The notes below the pieces were generated by a model. The model searched no databases, was not told the DNA's origin, and saw only the letters and a program-made list of their open reading frames with translations. 64,000 bases of DNA from assembly GCF_014174375.1 (NCBI RefSeq), contig NZ_JABEQE010000003.1:62001-126000 (forward strand), given 5' to 3'. How positions within the stretch are numbered: position 1 is the stretch's first letter; every line of letters begins with the position of its first letter. This stretch comes from Gluconacetobacter asukensis (GTDB taxonomy: Bacteria; Pseudomonadota; Alphaproteobacteria; Acetobacterales; Acetobacteraceae). Positions 54,716-63,898 of this stretch are shown piece by piece. Made by a program: the position numbers and the translations under genes.

Positions 54716-57160
54716 ATGGGACAGCCAACAATGAGACATGCCTCGTGTCTTCCGAGATGTCCGCTGCCGACCGGCATGGCCTCGCGAACATTCCTATCCT
54801 TTCTCTTGTTGACCTCCTGCATCGTCACGAGCCCGGATGCGGCGTTTTCGGCCGAGACGGGGAATGGGGCCGGCAAGGCTGGCGGGTCGCGGCATCGTCA
54901 TGCGTCGAAGACCGATGCGCCCGCGTCCGGCCCGGCTGCAAGCCATACGGATGCCCGTTCGCGCGCGGGTGAAGACCTCATGGTGACGTCCATGCGGCAT
55001 CATGCCAATGGGGCGACGGAAACCATGACCCGCACGGAGATGGACAGGTTCGTCCAAGGCAGCAGCCCGATGATGATGCTGTCGCGCAAGCCGGGTATCA
55101 ATTTCGTGGCCAATGATCCGCTGGGGGTCGATACCTGGGGCTCCAGCCTGTATATGCGCGGGTTCCAGCAGGATCAGCTTGGCGTCACGCTGGATGGCGT
55201 GCCGCTGGGGGCGCAGACATACCTTCCCTATAACGGCCAGAGCATCAACTTCTCGATCCTGTCGGACAATATCGAGCGCATGGATGTCTCCGAGGGTGGT
55301 GGCGATGTGGCATTGCCTGCCACGACGAATCTGGGTGGCGCGATTCAGATCGTCTCGCGCGATCCGGCGGACAGGTTCGGCGGCAGGATTTCGCAGATGT
55401 TCGGCAGTTACAATGCTTTTCGTACTTTTGGACGCGTTGACAGCGGCAGGTTGAACGCATCGGGTACCAAATTCACGGTGTCTTACGCCCGATCCGACGG
55501 CAATAAATGGAAGGGGGATGGCGAGCAGTTTGATCAGCAGGTGAATGCCAAGCTTGTCCAGCCCATCGGGCAGGACAGCAATGTGAAGGTGTTTTTCAAC
55601 TGGAACGATGCCACCCAGTTCAACTACGCCGACCAGACGATCGACATGCTGAACAAGCTTGGTCATCGGAACGATTATTACTACCCTGATTATACGCGCG
55701 CCTATCTCGCTGCCGCCGGGGAATTCAGTGGTGCCCTGGCGGCTTACGACGCGGCAGGTGGGGATGCCCTGGATGCATCCTATTTTGACGGCGTGACGCA
55801 TTCGTCGAGTTATCTGGGTGGCGTGAATGCTCATCTGGTGCTGAACCGGCGTCTGGCGTGGAATTCCGTGGTCTATGGGCAGGCTGCGAACCAGTGGGGT
55901 ACCTGGACGACCCCCTATGTCAGTTCTCCCAATGGTGTGCCGCTTTCCGAGCAGGTCAATTTTTCCGGAAACCAGAAGTTCGGCTTTACGACCGCGCTGG
56001 AATACAAGTTCAGGAAACATACGATCGATGCGGGTGTCTGGTACGAAAACAACCGTTACCATGTTGTACAGGATATGTTCCAGCAACCAGTGCCCGGTGA
56101 GGGTATTCCTGTCAGCGGTGTGCTGGGCAATTTTGGTACGCCGTTTCAGCGTAACTGGGGTGAGAATTTCAATACCAACAGTTTTCAGTTCCACCTCGAG
56201 GATAGCTATCGGCCGATTTCCAGCCTGACCTTCAGGGCCGGGTTCAAATCCATGCTGGTGACGACGGTCGGGGGAGCCACGGCGAACGACGCCGCCTATA
56301 CCGGGCAGGAGCAGCTTGCCAATGGCAGCCTGACCAGCGCGAAGGCATTCCTGCCTCATTTCAATGGAGTATGGCATTTCCTGCCGGGGCATGAAGTCTA
56401 TTTCGACGTCGCCCGCAATATGCGCGCTTACAGTTATGGCGGATATCAGCTGGGATCGACCTTTGGGGGTTTCGCCAATCAGGCAACATTCGACAGTATC
56501 AAGAATACCCTGCGCCCGGAGACGGCCTGGGTCTATGATGTTGGATATCGCTATACTTCACAGATCGTTGGGGGATCGCTCAACCTGTATCATGCGGATT
56601 TTTCCAATCGTATCCAGAACCTGACATCGGGCCCGATTACCGACCCGGTTTCCACGCCCATAGACGTTGGTGGCGTCAGCATGTACGGCGTCGACGCCGC
56701 GCTCACGCTTCGCCCGGTCAGGAATCTCTCGATTACGAATAGTATCAGCTATAATCATTCGACCTACGACGACAATATCATATCGGAAGGCGTGACCTAT
56801 GCGCTGGCGGGAAAGAGGGTGGTCGCTTTTCCGCAATTGATGTACAAGGCCGATATTTCCTATAATTGGGGTCCGGCAAGTGTTTATGCCAATGCCAATT
56901 ACATGTCGAAGCGCTATTTCAGTTACGTCAACGATATGTCGGTGCCGGGTTACTGGCTGACGTCTTTGGGGGCAAGCTACCGATTCGGAAAGATCGGCCC
57001 GCTGCATGATCTTAAATTCGATCTGAATATCTATAATCTTACGAACATATCGTACATTTCCCAGATTGGCGAAAATGGCCTTCCGCTCTCGGGCGATTAT
57101 CAGTCGGCTCTGGCGGGCTCCCCGCGTACATATTATGGCACCGTCAGCGTCGCATTCTAG
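54716..57160 (+). CDS. TonB-dependent outer-membrane receptor linked to choline genes
   Basis: An 814-residue receptor downstream of choWV. The real start is uncertain: ATGs at 54716, 54731 and 54776 are in frame, and the last gives a clean signal peptide MASRTFLSFLLLTSCIVTSP. A TonB box-like EDLMVTSMR follows, then a plug domain (MLSRKPGINFV, YMRGFQQDQLGVTLDGVPLG, NIERMDVSEGGGDVALPATT) and a barrel ending TYYGTVSVAF (terminal Phe). The plug resembles receptors described for small nutrients rather than haem receptors. Context suggests uptake of choline, betaine or a choline-containing compound; this is inference only. It ends 72 nt before the convergent flgH stop. Confidence 0.9.
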   Translation: MGQPTMRHASCLPRCPLPTGMASRTFLSFLLLTSCIVTSPDAAFSAETGNGAGKAGGSRHRHASKTDAPASGPAASHTDARSRAGEDLMVTSMRHHANGATETMTRTEMDRFVQGSSPMMMLSRKPGINFVANDPLGVDTWGSSLYMRGFQQDQLGVTLDGVPLGAQTYLPYNGQSINFSILSDNIERMDVSEGGGDVALPATTNLGGAIQIVSRDPADRFGGRISQMFGSYNAFRTFGRVDSGRLNASGTKFTVSYARSDGNKWKGDGEQFDQQVNAKLVQPIGQDSNVKVFFNWNDATQFNYADQTIDMLNKLGHRNDYYYPDYTRAYLAAAGEFSGALAAYDAAGGDALDASYFDGVTHSSSYLGGVNAHLVLNRRLAWNSVVYGQAANQWGTWTTPYVSSPNGVPLSEQVNFSGNQKFGFTTALEYKFRKHTIDAGVWYENNRYHVVQDMFQQPVPGEGIPVSGVLGNFGTPFQRNWGENFNTNSFQFHLEDSYRPISSLTFRAGFKSMLVTTVGGATANDAAYTGQEQLANGSLTSAKAFLPHFNGVWHFLPGHEVYFDVARNMRAYSYGGYQLGSTFGGFANQATFDSIKNTLRPETAWVYDVGYRYTSQIVGGSLNLYHADFSNRIQNLTSGPITDPVSTPIDVGGVSMYGVDAALTLRPVRNLSITNSISYNHSTYDDNIISEGVTYALAGKRVVAFPQLMYKADISYNWGPASVYANANYMSKRYFSYVNDMSVPGYWLTSLGASYRFGKIGPLHDLKFDLNIYNLTNISYISQIGENGLPLSGDYQSALAGSPRTYYGTVSVAF

Positions 57161-57232
57161 GCCTGATGCTTCAGGAGGCCATTGCCTGGATGGTATATGG
57201 GCACCGCCGATGATCCGCGCTGCGACGAGTGG

Positions 57233-57955
57233 TCAGAACGGCAGGACGCTATCGAGAATCTGCTGTCCATAGCGCGGTGTCTGGATCTTGCTGAGCTGGC
57301 CACGGCCGCCATAGGAAATCCGCGCTTCGGCGATCCTGTCGTGGGTCACGATATTGTCTTCGGTAATGTCCTGAGGGCGGACGACGCCGCTGACCATCAA
57401 TTGGCGTAGTTCGCCATTCACGCGGACTTCCTGACGGGCCACGACGACGAAATTGCCGTTGGGTAGGACCTGGGTGATTGTACCTGCCAGGGCAAGCGTG
57501 ACCGATTCGTTGCGCCGGATCGAGCCGGTGCCCGTGTTGGCGCTGGCGCTGCTTGTGTCGAGGGCCGACGAGCTGGACAGGGTCTTGCCCTGGGCACCGA
57601 AGAAGCTCGGGATGCCGAATGTCTGCGAGCCGCTGCCGGCGGCGCTGGTATTGTTGGTCACGGCCGCATTGTCGGCGATATTGACGTTGATCGTGAGCAG
57701 GTCGCCGACCTGCGATGCTCGCTGGTCCTTGAAAAAGGCTCGGCTGCCGGGCCGCCACAGGCTTCCGACTTCCGTCGGAGGGGGCTGGAGCGGGGGCATG
57801 GGCATCGTGATCGGGCGGTAATCGGGCGCCTGGGTCGGGTCCGACGTCTTCGTCATGCGGGGAGGGTGGCCGATCTCGCTCATATCGGCCAGCCCGGTGC
57901 ATCCGGACACGCACAGCAATCCGGCCAGGGCTGCCCGGGACAGAGGACGTTTCAT
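57233..57955 (-). CDS. flgH: Flagellar L-ring protein FlgH
   Basis: Outer-membrane L-ring lipoprotein, 240 residues. The ATG at 57955 has GGAG about 10 nt upstream and gives a lipoprotein leader ending in VSGC (Cys19); an ATG 21 nt earlier lacks an SD. Family motifs: GSLWRPGSRAFFKDQRASQV, GDLLTINVNIADNAAV, and the C-terminal VSGVVRPQDITEDNIV, DRIAEARISYGGRGQL. It is the last gene of the flgG-flgA-flgH unit. flgI and the rest of the basal-body genes are not here. Confidence 0.95.
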   Translation of the reverse strand: MKRPLSRAALAGLLCVSGCTGLADMSEIGHPPRMTKTSDPTQAPDYRPITMPMPPLQPPPTEVGSLWRPGSRAFFKDQRASQVGDLLTINVNIADNAAVTNNTSAAGSGSQTFGIPSFFGAQGKTLSSSSALDTSSASANTGTGSIRRNESVTLALAGTITQVLPNGNFVVVARQEVRVNGELRQLMVSGVVRPQDITEDNIVTHDRIAEARISYGGRGQLSKIQTPRYGQQILDSVLPF

Positions 57956-57985
57956 CGCAGGCAGGCTCCAGCGCATAAGCGGCGG

Positions 57986-59008
57986 CTATCGAAGGGACAG
58001 GTCCGCGCGCGAGGCGTCGCGCGAGGATGTCGTCAGGTGCCGCAGGGTATTTGAGTCGGAGGGGACCGGGTTGCTCCCGGCCTCGACCTCGATTTCGGAT
58101 GCGCTGACCACCCGGCCTGTGACGATCATGCTGCTCGACAGATTGAGGATGTGCACGTACTGGCCCGCCCCGCCATCTTCCAGTGCGCGGCCGGTCGCCG
58201 TCAGGTGAACGCCTGGTGCGGCGAACGTGATGACTGCCGGGTCTCCCTTATGCATCAGCACTGTCCGATGCAGGTCCTGGTCGAGGACGGCGGAACCGGC
58301 GACCACGCCGCGCGTCACGGTCATGCCGTCGATATCGGCTTCGTTCGTGAATGCCCTGGAGCCAATGTGTCCGGCATAGGATTCGTCGAGCTGGACGTCG
58401 GAGGCCGAAATCACGCTGCCGGCGGGGAGGGCATGCGCATAGACAAGCAGCCGGCGCGCCGCGTGGATCACGCCGGTCAGCATGAAGGAATCCCGCGTGA
58501 TATCGCCCGTGGGCTGGCCACGATAGGCTGTCGCGGAAAACCACCCGCTGCGCTGGTCCCATTTGACGTCGGACAGGACGACCGGCTTCGGGTCGTCCGG
58601 CGCGACCATCATGGGATGGAAATCGCGAAGGTCGATGGAGACGGGGCCGTTGCCGAGATCCGGCAGGTTCTGCCTGATGAGATCGGCGAAATAGGCCTGG
58701 TCCAGTATCCGGCTGGCCCGGGTGATCGTTGCCATGGCCGATGGCGATTGATCGAGCCAGTCGACGCCATATTCGTCGGCGATGGCGATCAATTGCGCGC
58801 CGCCCACCTGGATGCTTGCCCCGGGGGCAGGGCCGGGGCCGAGGGGGCGGTCCTGGCCCGGTTCGAGATCGGCGAAGAGGTCGGACAGCCTGACGGTGCC
58901 CGACGTAATGAGGGCGGTACTCCGAAGTGTCGCCGCCCGGGCATGCGTGGCGCCTGCTGCCGTCAGGGCGAGCGCGAACACTCCCGCAATTGCCACGCGT
59001 GCCGGCAT
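57986..59008 (-). CDS. flgA: Flagellar P-ring chaperone FlgA, long form
   Basis: Periplasmic chaperone for P-ring assembly. The 340 residues start with a signal peptide (about 1-25). The C-terminal SAF-like domain, VYAHALPAGSVISASDVQLD...GMTVTRGVVAGSAVLDQDL (about 195-260) and DPAVITFAAPGVHLTATGRA, is FlgA-like. The N-terminal 190 residues are longer than in short FlgA proteins, as in some alphaproteobacteria. The gap to flgG is 1 nt, and 30 nt separate it from the flgH start. Confidence 0.9.
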   Translation of the reverse strand: MPARVAIAGVFALALTAAGATHARAATLRSTALITSGTVRLSDLFADLEPGQDRPLGPGPAPGASIQVGGAQLIAIADEYGVDWLDQSPSAMATITRASRILDQAYFADLIRQNLPDLGNGPVSIDLRDFHPMMVAPDDPKPVVLSDVKWDQRSGWFSATAYRGQPTGDITRDSFMLTGVIHAARRLLVYAHALPAGSVISASDVQLDESYAGHIGSRAFTNEADIDGMTVTRGVVAGSAVLDQDLHRTVLMHKGDPAVITFAAPGVHLTATGRALEDGGAGQYVHILNLSSSMIVTGRVVSASEIEVEAGSNPVPSDSNTLRHLTTSSRDASRADLSLR

Positions 59009-59009
59009 G

Positions 59010-59798
59010 TTATCTCAGGTTCGTCAGCGTCTGCAGCATCTCGTCGGAAGCGGTGATGACTTTGCTGTTCATTTCGTAGGCGCGCTGCGCAGTGATCAGG
59101 TCGGTGATTTCGGTCACTACGTTGACCGATGATTCTTCCACGAAACCCTGCCTGACCGATCCATAGCCTTCGCTCTGGGGCGTGCTGAGATTGGCGGTGC
59201 CCGACGACGTGGTTTCGGTGAACAGGTTCTGCCCCATCGCCGCCAGGCCGTTTTCGTTCTGGAAGGTCGCCAGCTGGATCTGGCCCGCGACCTGGGCCGT
59301 CGTCTGGCCGGACAGGGTGTACTGGACCTGGCCGGACTGGTCGATGGTGATGTTCTCGGCGTTGTTCGGCAGGGAAATGTTGGGCGACAGCGGATAGCCG
59401 TCGGCCGATACGATGGTTCCGTCCTGCGACAGGGAGAATGTGCCGTCGCGCGTGTAGGCATATTCACCCGACGGCAGCGTGACCCGGAAATAGCCGCGCC
59501 CCTCGATGGCGAAGTCGAGCGAATTGCCGGTCTGTTCCAGCGTGCCCTGTTCGTTGATGCGGTAGATGCCGGCGGTGCGGACACCCAGACCGATCTGCGC
59601 GCCTGCCGGAACCAGGTCACCAGTATCGGAGCTCATGGTGCCGGCGCGTCGCAGGTCCTGATAGATCAGATCCTGGAATTCGGCGCGGCGGCGCTTGTAG
59701 CCCGTCGTGGTCATGTTGGCAATATTGTTGGAAATCGTCTCGACATTCGTCGTCTGGGCCTGCATGCCCGTATTGGCGATATCAAGCGAACGCATCAT
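59010..59798 (-). CDS. flgG: Flagellar distal rod protein FlgG
   Basis: Distal rod subunit, 262 residues, exported without a signal peptide. The N-terminal rod motif SLDIANTGMQAQTTNVETIS and NNIANMTTTGYKRRRAEFQD are diagnostic, as are GLGVRTAGIYRINEQGTLEQ, the central FlgG/FlgE-family beta region, and the C-terminal SSVNVVTEITDLITAQRAYE with the final helix. It is the first gene of the flgG-flgA-flgH operon. Confidence 0.97.
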   Translation of the reverse strand: MMRSLDIANTGMQAQTTNVETISNNIANMTTTGYKRRRAEFQDLIYQDLRRAGTMSSDTGDLVPAGAQIGLGVRTAGIYRINEQGTLEQTGNSLDFAIEGRGYFRVTLPSGEYAYTRDGTFSLSQDGTIVSADGYPLSPNISLPNNAENITIDQSGQVQYTLSGQTTAQVAGQIQLATFQNENGLAAMGQNLFTETTSSGTANLSTPQSEGYGSVRQGFVEESSVNVVTEITDLITAQRAYEMNSKVITASDEMLQTLTNLR

Positions 59799-60074
59799 GG
59801 GATGACAGTCCTCCGGGCATGCCGCCGCGTGCGGTCACCCACTATAACAATTATAGGTCCACAATATTCGCACATGCGGTAGTCTGACGGACCGCATCCG
59901 TCTCTGCATTGCCATCGACACAGCTACGATTATGTCGCGTTCATGGCAAGGTCTTTCCCCCACCCGCGATCCGTTAAATTTCTCTGTCCAGCGGCCCTGT
60001 GCGGAACCGGGTTCAGCCGAAACCTCATGGTCGGGCACATGCCGTTCGGCGGGTTGTTTTCGCCATGGAGGGAA

Positions 60075-60165
<91 letters not shown>

Positions 60166-60854
60166 GGTCGGATATTAGCGTTTTATTTCAGTATCTTGGT
60201 GCCGTATTTCCAAAAATAAACCGCTGCCTGATCTTTATCCTGTGCCGAGTTTTGGGCCAGCATTGACAACCGTGTCAAGCTCTGCGCTCGAAAAGTACCG
60301 ACAGATAGATTCTGTGGTCTTCACGGACATAGGCCCTGGATGCCGAATACCGATGGCAGGAATGACCGGCCCGAGCATCGTTCCTTCACCGAACGGGGCT
60401 GCGGGCCCGGCTGGTCTTTGTGCGGCTGAGGGGGATCTGCCGAATGGGCAAACCGGCATAAGAGACCGCGCATGCATTGAGGGATATTTCCGCTCCCGGC
60501 GGTATTCTGGCCCGGAATCCTGACTGTCCCTGCTGCATGGGCAGGACACCGTGCCCAATCCGCTGCGGTACGCATATCTGCCGAGGCGATAGAAAAACGC
60601 GAAGATACCAGTCGATTTCCGGTCATTCGGCATGTGACCGGACATGTAAGGATCCCAGAGACATACCATTCAGAACGGCACGTCAGGAATCGGGTCGTTA
60701 GCCTGTGGTTATAGGTAAACAACCATTTTAAAATGGACGCATTCGATTCGATGCAGAGACAATATAAGACCGGAACACAACCAGTCGCCAGGAACGCAGG
60801 GCATGGCAAAAACAAGAGTGTCTGCGGGCCGGCGGATTTTGACACCCATGACCG
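60166..60854. other. Gene-free interval downstream-flanking tRNA-Ser, within the duplicated bracket
   Basis: About 690 nt with only short open frames that show no recognisable motifs and no good ribosome sites. Together with the broken acyltransferase that follows, it has the look of decayed sequence between two tRNA-Ser segments. Confidence 0.5.
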
Positions 60855-62028
60855 GTGCCGCAACGTCCCTTGCTGCCCCCCCGCATCGTCTCGATCGACG
60901 CGATGCGGGGGGCGACGATCGCGTTCATGATCGTCGTCAATACGCCCGGTAACTGGAACCATGTCTGGCCGTTCCTGGAACACGCCCCCTGGAACGGCTG
61001 TCGGCCGGCGGATTTCGTCTTTCCGTTCTTCCTGTTCCTGATGGGCTGCGTCATTCCGTTCGCGCTCGACCGCCGGCGAAAGCCGGGCCATGCTGGCCGG
61101 GCATATCGCGCGGCGGGTTCTGCTGCTGATCGCGCTCAAGCTCCTGCTCAGCGCGTATCCCCATTTCCATCTCGGCCATCTGCGCCTCTTCGGCGTTCTG
61201 ACGCGCATCGCGCTGTGCTACGGCCTTGTGGCGTTGCTCTATATGGCTACCCGCAAATCCCTACCCCTGTTTGCCGTAACCTGCGGCATCCTGCTGGGCT
61301 GGTGGCTGATGCTTTGCGCCATTCCCATACCGGGTCTCGGTCTGCCGGGGCACGATGTCCCGCTGTTCGACCCTCAGGCCAATCTGGCGGCATGGCTGGA
61401 TCGTATCGTGTCGGACTGGACGCTGCGTACGCTGCATACAGGTGTGCTGTATGAAAAAACCTGGGACCCGGAAGGGCTGCTTGGCACGCTACCGGCCTGT
61501 GCCTCGGTGCTGGCTGGCGTGCTGGCGGGGCAGGCTTTCCGGAACCGCAGCCTGCCCGCGCAGCGCAGGCCGTTGCTGTTTCTGGCTGCCGGTATCGTCA
61601 ACCTTGCAGTCGGTCTGGGCTGGGGCATGGCCATGCCGATCAACAAGGCACTGTGGAGCAGTTCCTTCGTGCTGGTCACATCCGGTGCCGCCCTGCTGAT
61701 GCTGGCCGCGTTCGATTGGGCGTTCGACATCCGGCGGGTACAGGACAGTAGTCGGGTCGCGTTCCGCACGCTGCTCTTCCTGCGCGTGTTCGGCACAAAC
61801 GCCATCGTTGCCTTTCTGCTCAGCGGTTTCGTCGTCAAGACACTGATGCTCTTTCCGGCGCCCTCCGGCACGGAGCACTCGGCCTATGCCTGGCTCTATA
61901 TGCGGCTTTTCGCATTCTGGGTTCCATCACCCGACCTGGCCTCGTTCCTCTTCGCCCTGGCTTTCATGGTTGCAATGGCCCTGCCCCTTGCAGCTCTTTA
62001 CCGTCGCAACATCGTCATCAGACTCTGA
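60855..62028 (+). pseudogene. Frameshifted HGSNAT/NagX-like membrane acyltransferase (DUF5009-type)
   Basis: Two partly overlapping frames together spell one heparan-alpha-glucosaminide N-acetyltransferase-like protein. The first (from 60855) has the N-terminal signature SIDAMRGATIAFMIVVNTPG and DFVFPFFLFLMGCVIPFALD (first helix). It then loses the frame near 61068-61078. The second (61090-62028) resumes with GHIARRVLLLIALKLLLS and reads through the remaining helices, WDPEGLLGTLPACASVLAGV, SSFVLVTSG and the C-terminal AFWVP region, to a stop. A one-base deletion explains it (LDRRAGESRAML would restore continuity). It is either a pseudogene or a sequencing error. Confidence 0.8.
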
Positions 62029-62202
62029 CCCGGCATCAAAGGCCGCGGTCTTTGAAAGATCGCGTCTGGACATACCATGACCTCTGTGTTCCGACGCGCC
62101 GCCCGCACGTAGTGCGGAAAGACGTTTTTCATGCATCTTACGCGGACGGGTGAGTTTTTTTTGAGTATTTTCATATGGATAGGGGGGAGCGGCTATGCTT
62201 CT

Positions 62203-62248
62203 GCGGTTTTCAAGACCGCTGCCTTAAGCCGTTTGGCAACGTCTCCGG
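62203..62248 (-). repeat. Degraded copy of the 5' half of tRNA-Ser
   Basis: A 46-nt segment matching 60122-60167. The first 25 nt (anticodon stem-loop side) are identical, and the remaining 21 nt have 6 mismatches in the D-arm and acceptor strand. It covers the tRNA 5' end through the complete anticodon stem and lacks the 3' half. Its position about 2 kb from the intact gene suggests an attachment-site duplication or a recombination scar. Confidence 0.8.
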
Positions 62249-62340
62249 CCCATCGCCGGTGTCGCGTTTCGCGAGCCGACGACGCCTTGGGGGCCGGATT
62301 TGGCCGACCGCTGTCAGGCTCCGCACCAGGGCGTTGATAC

Positions 62341-62417
62341 TGGCGCGCCCTGCTGGATTCGAACCAGCGACCCACAGCTTAGAAGGCTGTTGCTCTATCC
62401 AACTGAGCTAAGGGCGC
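62341..62417 (-). tRNA. tRNA-Arg (anticodon UCU)
   Basis: A 77-nt tRNA including CCA. Acceptor GCGCCCT/AGGGCGC, D-loop AGTTGGATAGA, anticodon loop CUUCUAA (UCU), T-arm GCTGG/CCAGC around TTCGAAT. Confidence 0.97.
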
Positions 62418-62450
62418 ATGCACAGTGAAGTGTCTTCTGCCAGAGCGCGG

Positions 62451-62756
62451 TCAGTGCGTCCAGTTCTGGACCCGGTCGTGGCGGAAATTGTCGGCGTAGA
62501 GTTTCGGCTTGCGCACCCGTGCCACCGGCAGTTCCAGATCGTAGGGGACCGCATGCCGGTCGGCATAGGCGACGGCGCTCTCGCGGTCCGGGAACTGCAG
62601 GCGGAGCTGCGAGCGGGTATCGCGGCTGCCGGTCCAGCCCATCAGCGGGTCCTGCTGGCGGGCCTGGGTCTGGCCGTATTCGAGAATCCAGTCATGGGTA
62701 TTCGCCTGGCCGGACTGGGTCGCCGTCTTCGCCTGCCTGTAGATTCGGGCCCGCAT
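62451..62756 (-). CDS. NDUFS4-like complex I accessory subunit (ETC complex I subunit)
   Basis: A 101-residue protein of the NDUFS4/18-kDa (ETC_C1) family found with alphaproteobacterial respiratory complex I. Diagnostic are MRARIYRQAKTATQSGQANT, the segment WILEYGQTQARQQDPLMGWT, and RLQFPDRESAVAYADRHAVP with the C-terminal basic KPKLYADNF. It sits alone between tRNA-Arg and tRNA-Pro, away from nuo genes, which is usual for this family. GGGAG lies about 10 nt before the ATG. Confidence 0.92.
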   Translation of the reverse strand: MRARIYRQAKTATQSGQANTHDWILEYGQTQARQQDPLMGWTGSRDTRSQLRLQFPDRESAVAYADRHAVPYDLELPVARVRKPKLYADNFRHDRVQNWTH

Positions 62757-62783
62757 GGAACGAAACTCCCTTTGATTCTCTGC

Positions 62784-62860
62784 TGGTCGGGGCGCCCGGA
62801 CTCGAACCGGGGGCCTCGTGTACCCAAAACACGCGCGCTACCAGGCTGCGCCACGCCCCG
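62784..62860 (-). tRNA. tRNA-Pro (anticodon UGG)
   Basis: A 77-nt tRNA including CCA. Acceptor CGGGGCG/CGCCCCG, anticodon stem CGTGT/ACACG enclosing UUUGGGU (UGG), T-arm CCCGG/CCGGG around TTCGAGT. Confidence 0.97.
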
Positions 62861-62937
62861 AACCTGGGGGCGAAGCTATGAGTCCTTGAGGGCGCTGACA
62901 AGCGCCCCACGAAATTTTTCCTTGGCCCGGGCCCGTA

Positions 62938-63420
62938 TCAGCTTGCCGTGCTGCCCTTGCGGGCCAGGGGCGGGATGAACAGTGGCGCGGTGTCCCACGG
63001 GAACAACACCCAGGTTTCCTGCGGGACTTCGACCACGAACAGGTCGGTCAGCGGCTTGCCGGACGGTTTGGCGTACAGGCAGGCGAACACGGCCTTGGGC
63101 AGGAGCTGGCGCACGATCTGGGCGGTGACGCCGGAATCGACCAGGTCGTCGATGATCAGGAACCCTTCGCCGTCGCCGGCGGCGGCGGGCGCCTTCAGCA
63201 CCGTGGGCTGGCCCTGTTCTTCCTCGTCATAGGTCACGACGGAGACCGTTTCGATCAGCCGGCAATCGATTTCGCGGGCGATGATGGCGGCGGGGATCAG
63301 GCCGCCGCGGGTGACCGCCACGATCCCCTTGAAGGGGCCGCGCGGGATCAGGATTTCGGCCAGCTGGCGGGCGTCGCGGTGAAGCTGGTCCCAGGTTACG
63401 GTTGCGTAGTTGGTGGCCAT
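62938..63420 (-). CDS. gpt: Xanthine phosphoribosyltransferase
   Basis: Purine-salvage phosphoribosyltransferase, 160 residues, converting xanthine/guanine and PRPP to nucleotides. The PRPP-binding motif GFLIIDDLVDSGVTAQIV is in the usual place (about 88-105), with the N-terminal VAVTRGGLIPAAIIA and the C-terminal WVLFPWD nucleobase-binding region. The ATG overlaps the csaA stop (TGATG), so the two genes are coupled. Confidence 0.93.
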   Translation of the reverse strand: MATNYATVTWDQLHRDARQLAEILIPRGPFKGIVAVTRGGLIPAAIIAREIDCRLIETVSVVTYDEEEQGQPTVLKAPAAAGDGEGFLIIDDLVDSGVTAQIVRQLLPKAVFACLYAKPSGKPLTDLFVVEVPQETWVLFPWDTAPLFIPPLARKGSTAS

Positions 63421-63785
63421 CAGAACAGCTTTCCTCCATCTGGCACGGTCAGGTCGGGTCTGATCAGGACGACGTCGCCCTTCGTGTCGGGCATGCCCAG
63501 GGTCAGGACTTCGCTCAGGAACGGGCCGATCTGGCGTACCGGGAAGTTGACCACCGCGCAGACTTGCCGTCCCACCAGCGTGTCGGGGGTGTAGTGGACG
63601 GTGATCTGGGCCGACGAGCGCTTGACGCCGATCTGCGGCCCGAAATCGATCCATAGCTGGTAGGCCGGCTTGCGGGCCGCGGGGAAGGGGCGGGCTTCCA
63701 CGATCGTGCCGACGCGGATGTCGAGGCGTGCGAAGGTCTCGAAATCCGTGGGGGGAAGCGGCGCGGATGGGACGGTCTCTGTCAT
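63420..63785 (-). CDS. csaA: CsaA-type tRNA-binding/export-chaperone protein
   Basis: A 121-residue OB-fold EMAP/Trbp111-like domain protein. Family residues include FETFARLDIRVGTIVEARPF, PAYQLWIDFG, KRSSAQITVHYTPDTLVGRQ, VCAVVNFPVRQIGPFLSEVL and the end PDGGKLF. CsaA in Bacillus has chaperone-like and tRNA-binding activity; the role here is inferred from family. ATG at 63785; upstream in-frame codons are unlikely to be coding. Confidence 0.9.
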   Translation of the reverse strand: MTETVPSAPLPPTDFETFARLDIRVGTIVEARPFPAARKPAYQLWIDFGPQIGVKRSSAQITVHYTPDTLVGRQVCAVVNFPVRQIGPFLSEVLTLGMPDTKGDVVLIRPDLTVPDGGKLF

Positions 63786-63898
63786 GGAACGGTTTTGCCC
63801 GCGCGGCGGCGGATTTGCAAACGGTCCCGTGGGCGTGATGGCGGACACGAGAGACAATGGATGGTAAAAGACGTCCGTCCGGCTATTGTCCGCCCATC

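Noticed and set aside
60321-61208. Leftward open frame beside tRNA-Ser
   Set aside because: Low-complexity shadow, opposite a recognisable acyltransferase; no SD or motif.
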